Notes under the pieces: model-generated | Told to the model about the DNA's origin: nothing | The model's database searches: none | Seen by the model: the letters and a program-made list of their open reading frames with translations, nothing else | Assembly: GCA_035527975.1 (NCBI GenBank) | Contig: DATKZM010000021.1 | Location: forward strand, 62,001-126,000 | Origin: DATKZM01 sp035527975 | Lineage (GTDB): Bacteria > Pseudomonadota > Alphaproteobacteria > JAPULJ01 | Reading direction: 5' to 3' | DNA length: 64,000 nucleotides | Part shown: positions 60,851-64,000 of the stretch, in pieces | Numbering within the stretch: position 1 is the first letter of the stretch | Layout of the letters: the number at the start of each line of letters is the position of its first letter | Position numbers and translations under genes: made by a program

Positions 60851-61891
60851 ATGTTTTCTGGTCTTCTTGGCATGCTCTCCGCCGATATGGCAATCGACCT
60901 TGGCACGGCCAACACCCTCATATACGTCAAGGGTCGCGGTATCGTGTTGAACGAGCCTTCGGTCGTTGTTCTCGCCGAAATCAAGGGCAAAAAGCAGGTC
61001 CTGGCCGTCGGCGATGAAGCGAAGATGATGCTGGGCCGCACGCCCGGCAACATCCAGGCGATCCGTCCGCTTCGCGACGGGGTCATCGCCGACTTCCAGG
61101 TTGCCGAAGAAATGATCAAACATTTCATCCGCAAGGTTCACAATTCGCGCAGCTTTGCGAGCCCGCAGGTGATCATCTGCGTGCCCTCGGGCTCGACCGC
61201 AGTCGAGCGCCGCGCCATCCAGGAATCGGCCGAAAGCGCCGGCGCGCGCCGGGTCTATCTCGTCGAAGAGCCGATGGCGGCGGCGATCGGCGCCGGCCTG
61301 CCGGTGACCGAACCGACCGGTTCGATGGTTGTCGACATTGGCGGTGGCACCACCGAAGTCGCTGTCCTGTCGCTCGGCGGTATCGTCTATTCGCGTTCCG
61401 TGCGGGTTGGCGGCGACAAGCTCGACGAGGCGATCATCGCCTACATCCGTCGCAAGCATAACGTCCTGATCGGCGAGTCAAGCGCTGAACGCGTCAAGAA
61501 GGAAATCGGATCGGCCATGCTGCCCGAGCGCGGCGATGGCCGGCTTATGGCCATCAAGGGCCGCGATCTGATGAACGGCGTGCCCAAGGAACTCCTGATC
61601 ACCGAGCGCGAGATTTCCGATTCGCTCGCCGAGCCCATCGGCCAGATCGTCGAAGCGGTCAAGGTCGCGTTGGAGCATTCCGCGCCTGAACTCGCCGCTG
61701 ATATCGTTGATCGCGGCATCGTGCTTACGGGCGGCGGTGCGCTGCTCACCAATCTCGACCGTCTTCTGCGCGAAAACACCGGTCTCCCGGTTTCGATCGC
61801 CGACGACCCCCTCTCCTGCGTGGCTCTCGGCACCGGCCGTTGTCTAGAAGAGCTGAAGACATTGAAGGACGTGCTGATCACGACCTACTAG
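60851..61891 (+). CDS. mreB: Rod-shape-determining actin homologue MreB
   Basis: A 346-residue actin-fold ATPase that organises side-wall synthesis. MAIDLGTANTLIYVKGRGIV (phosphate 1), VVDIGGGTTEVAVLSLGGI (phosphate 2) and GIVLTGGGALLTNLDRLL (adenosine) are all present, along with the membrane-facing MFSGLLGMLSAD start. First gene of the mreBCD-PBP2 operon. Confidence 0.98.
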   Translation: MFSGLLGMLSADMAIDLGTANTLIYVKGRGIVLNEPSVVVLAEIKGKKQVLAVGDEAKMMLGRTPGNIQAIRPLRDGVIADFQVAEEMIKHFIRKVHNSRSFASPQVIICVPSGSTAVERRAIQESAESAGARRVYLVEEPMAAAIGAGLPVTEPTGSMVVDIGGGTTEVAVLSLGGIVYSRSVRVGGDKLDEAIIAYIRRKHNVLIGESSAERVKKEIGSAMLPERGDGRLMAIKGRDLMNGVPKELLITEREISDSLAEPIGQIVEAVKVALEHSAPELAADIVDRGIVLTGGGALLTNLDRLLRENTGLPVSIADDPLSCVALGTGRCLEELKTLKDVLITTY

Positions 61892-61988
61892 ATCGAACAC
61901 ATAAATTGGACGCCGACCGAGTGCAGGGCTGGGGGGCCCGGGGGCTTGCGGCTCGGCAGGTTGACGCTGAAAGCCTGAAAGCGACGAC

Positions 61989-62861
61989 GTGATAAACCGC
62001 GGCTCCGCACTCCGAGTAGCAAAACCCGTAAAGCTTTGGACGCAGCGCTTTGCTTTCATGGCGTTGAGTCTGATCGCGATCGGATTGATCGCGCTCAGCG
62101 AAGCAAACTCGCCCTTCGCCAGTCGCATGCGCGCGCAGGTTGTCGACGCCTTTGCACCAATCCTCGCCGCCATCTCGCGCCCCGTCGATTCGGTGTCGGG
62201 CTGGCTGGGCGCGATGGCAACCGCCTCCTCGCTTCGCGAAGATAATGCCAAGCTGCGTGCGGAAATCGAAACGCTTCGTGCAACCCGTGTGCGTGCGGCT
62301 CAGATCGAGTCCGAGAACCGCTCATTGCGTTCGCTCCTGGGTGCGCCGCGAATGAATGAGGGCCGGCCGATCGCCGCGCGGATCATCGCCGACGCCGGCC
62401 GCGGATTCGTACGAAGCTTCCTGATTGCGTCGGGCACTGCGCACGGCGTGCGTCGTGGGCTGGCCGTGGTAACCGCCGAAGGGCTGGTAGGCCGTGTGAC
62501 CGAGGTCGGTGAGCGATCGGCCCGCGTCCTGTTGCTCATCGATCTCAACTCGCGGATCTCGGTGCGTGTCCAGCGCACCCGCTCCCGCGCGATCCTTGCT
62601 GGCGACAATACCAGCGCGCCGCGATTGCTTTACCTGCCGCAGGACACCGAGGTGCGACCGGGCGACCGGGTCGTGACTTCCGGTCATGACGGCGTTCTGC
62701 CGCCGGGCATTCCGGTCGGTATCGTCGCTGCGTCCGATGGCGGATACCTGCGCGTCCGTCCGCATGTTTCCTGGTCGCGGATCGAATTCGTTCGTGTCAT
62801 CGACTACGAGACAAAAGGGCTTGTCCCGGCCTCGCCAAGTGCTGCGCGGCAGCTAAAATGA
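61989..62861 (+). CDS. mreC: Rod-shape-determining protein MreC
   Basis: A 290-residue bitopic protein with an N-terminal TM helix (FAFMALSLIAIGLIALSEAN), a coiled coil (SLREDNAKLRAEIETLRATR) and the beta-barrel domain (GLAVVTAEGLVGRVTEVGE, SRAILAGDNTSAPRLLYLP). It links MreB to PBP2. The start is a GTG at 61989. It overlaps mreD by 4 nt. Confidence 0.95.
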   Translation: MINRGSALRVAKPVKLWTQRFAFMALSLIAIGLIALSEANSPFASRMRAQVVDAFAPILAAISRPVDSVSGWLGAMATASSLREDNAKLRAEIETLRATRVRAAQIESENRSLRSLLGAPRMNEGRPIAARIIADAGRGFVRSFLIASGTAHGVRRGLAVVTAEGLVGRVTEVGERSARVLLLIDLNSRISVRVQRTRSRAILAGDNTSAPRLLYLPQDTEVRPGDRVVTSGHDGVLPPGIPVGIVAASDGGYLRVRPHVSWSRIEFVRVIDYETKGLVPASPSAARQLK

Positions 62862-63373
62862 AGGCGCCGCTTACCCATGTGCTCGACGATCTGGTTCGCA
62901 AGACCGCACCGGTTGCGGTGACATTGGTGCTGGTGCTGGTCGCGTTGATGCATCTCCCGATACCTGGATTCGCTGAACTCGCGCCAATGCTTCCGGTGAT
63001 GGCGATTTATTACTGGTCGCTCCACCGGCCGGAATTGCTTCCCTTTTGGACGGTATTTCTGATCGGGCTCGTGATCGACACGCTGACCGGCGGTACCCTG
63101 GGTTTCAACGCGCTTATGCTTCTATTGGTTTCCGCCTTCATGCGACCGCAGCGACGCTATTTGGCCGAAAGGGGATTTGCGATCCACTGGGTCATTTTTG
63201 TGATCGTTGTGGCGGCTTTTGAGTTCTTGCGCTGGTTGCTGATGGCCGCGATCGCGCAAAAGTTCCTTTCGCTGGGCGATCCGGCGCTACGCGTATTGCT
63301 CGCGATCGCGCTCTATCCGTGTTTGTCCTGGTTCCTTCTGCGGGTTGACCAGGCCCTCCTTAAGCCGGCCTGA
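62858..63373 (+). CDS. mreD: Rod-shape-determining protein MreD
   Basis: A 171-residue, five-helix inner-membrane protein: PVAVTLVLVLVALMHLPIPG, LPVMAIYYWSLHRPELLPFW and FLIGLVIDTLTGGTLGFNAL (family signature DxxxGxxLGxxAL-like). Starts within the mreC stop (ATGA). Confidence 0.94.
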   Translation: MKAPLTHVLDDLVRKTAPVAVTLVLVLVALMHLPIPGFAELAPMLPVMAIYYWSLHRPELLPFWTVFLIGLVIDTLTGGTLGFNALMLLLVSAFMRPQRRYLAERGFAIHWVIFVIVVAAFEFLRWLLMAAIAQKFLSLGDPALRVLLAIALYPCLSWFLLRVDQALLKPA

Positions 63374-63382
63374 AGCGCTCCC

Positions 63383-64000
63383 ATGCATCCCGATATAGAG
63401 CGCCATAGAATGTTTTCCCGCCGTGCGACGATCCTGGTCGGCGGCCAGGCGCTGATGTTCGCGGTTCTCACCTGGCGTCTCTACGATCTCCAAATCGTTC
63501 GCGGCAAGCGCTTCAAGACGCTGGCCGAGGAGAACCGCATAAGCTTGCGCCTGACGATCCCGCCGCGCGGCCTCATCGTCGATCGCACGGGCCGGGAGAT
63601 CGCCTCCAACCAACAGGAATTCCGCGCGGTCATTGTCGCCGAGCGTATCAAGAATATCCGGCGCACACTCGATGTGCTGGAAAACATCATTCACTTCGAT
63701 CGTATCGAACGCTTGCGCATCTTGAAGGAGATCAGGCGCCGGCCCCGTTTCGTGCCGGTGGCGATCCGACGAAGCCTGAGCTGGGAACAGGTTGCGCAGG
63801 TCGAGGTCAACGCACCTGACTTGCCCGGCGTCTATATCGAACAGGGCTTGGCGCGGCGCTATCCATATGGGCAGGCCGCCGCCCATGTGATCGGTTATGT
63901 CGCGGCGGTGGAGGAGAAAGAACAGACCGGTGATCCCCTCCTGCAACTGCCGGAATTCCGCATCGGCAAGAACGGAATTGAGCGAACCTATGATCTTGCA
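63383..64000 (+). CDS. mrdA: Penicillin-binding protein 2, 3' end beyond window
   Basis: The first 206 codons of a class B PBP. A TM anchor (ATILVGGQALMFAVLTWRLY) leads to the PBP dimerisation region: DLQIVRGKRFKTLAEENRIS, IPPRGLIVDRTGREIASN, YPYGQAAAHVIGYV and GKNGIERTYD. The transpeptidase domain lies outside the window. It follows mreD by 9 nt, as in many Mre operons. Confidence 0.95.
   Translation, partial: MHPDIERHRMFSRRATILVGGQALMFAVLTWRLYDLQIVRGKRFKTLAEENRISLRLTIPPRGLIVDRTGREIASNQQEFRAVIVAERIKNIRRTLDVLENIIHFDRIERLRILKEIRRRPRFVPVAIRRSLSWEQVAQVEVNAPDLPGVYIEQGLARRYPYGQAAAHVIGYVAAVEEKEQTGDPLLQLPEFRIGKNGIERTYDLA

Noticed and set aside
1..64000. CRISPR arrays, prophage or phage-defence islands
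   Set aside because: No regularly spaced repeats, integrases, capsid genes or recognised defence genes were seen.

Overview
This window is a high-GC chromosomal segment of an alphaproteobacterium. The assignment rests on a permuted two-piece tmRNA gene, an alphaproteobacterial-type sspB, the gene order rpmH-rnpA-yidD-yidC-engB-argB, dapD/dapE near truA-fmt-def, and the order hflK-hflC-DUF2065-degP. The order cannot be fixed from sequence alone; a Rhodospirillales-like or related lineage fits the presence of DUF2336 and DUF1194 genes. Almost all the DNA is coding. No tRNA, rRNA, CRISPR array, prophage or intact insertion sequence was seen.

Region 1 (1-21.2 kb) is housekeeping with insertions. 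It holds rmuC (cut by the window edge), def-fmt-truA, a membrane protein with dapE, then an accessory block (DUF1194, SDR, DUF1445, two GFA proteins and an orphan), then dapD with a HAD nucleotidase. A c-di-GMP operon (EAL, PAS-GGDEF, DUF2336) follows, and then the reverse-strand chain rpmH-rnpA-yidD-yidC-engB-argB, whose members touch or overlap from rpmH to engB.

Region 2 (21.6-43 kb) is mixed. It contains a TVP38 membrane protein, a small secreted Cys-repeat peptide, an orphan histidine kinase, panB and panC separated by a palindromic repeat, a protein-kinase fold lacking catalytic residues, two EamA transporters, gpt, a YwrD-like gamma-glutamyltransferase, a lipoprotein, a second DUF1194 protein, a 261-bp MITE-like element abutting the stop codon of a cation/proton antiporter gene, fumC, TfoX-like, several alpha/beta hydrolases, a PLP enzyme of the Cys/Met class, and sspB next to the tmRNA gene.

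Region 3 (43-47.3 kb) carries the most unusual locus: a ketoacyl synthase III fused to a heme-oxygenase-like (TenA/UndA-like) domain, translationally coupled to an unrecognised His-rich protein. A guanine-deaminase-type amidohydrolase follows on the opposite strand.

Region 4 (47.3-64 kb) returns to core functions: thyX, an L,D-transpeptidase and an extensin-like protein, mrp/apbC, the hflK-hflC-DUF2065-degP quality-control set closed by a strong terminator, miaA, the branched-chain amino-acid genes ilvB-ilvN-ilvC, and the cell-shape operon mreB-mreC-mreD-PBP2, which runs off the right edge.
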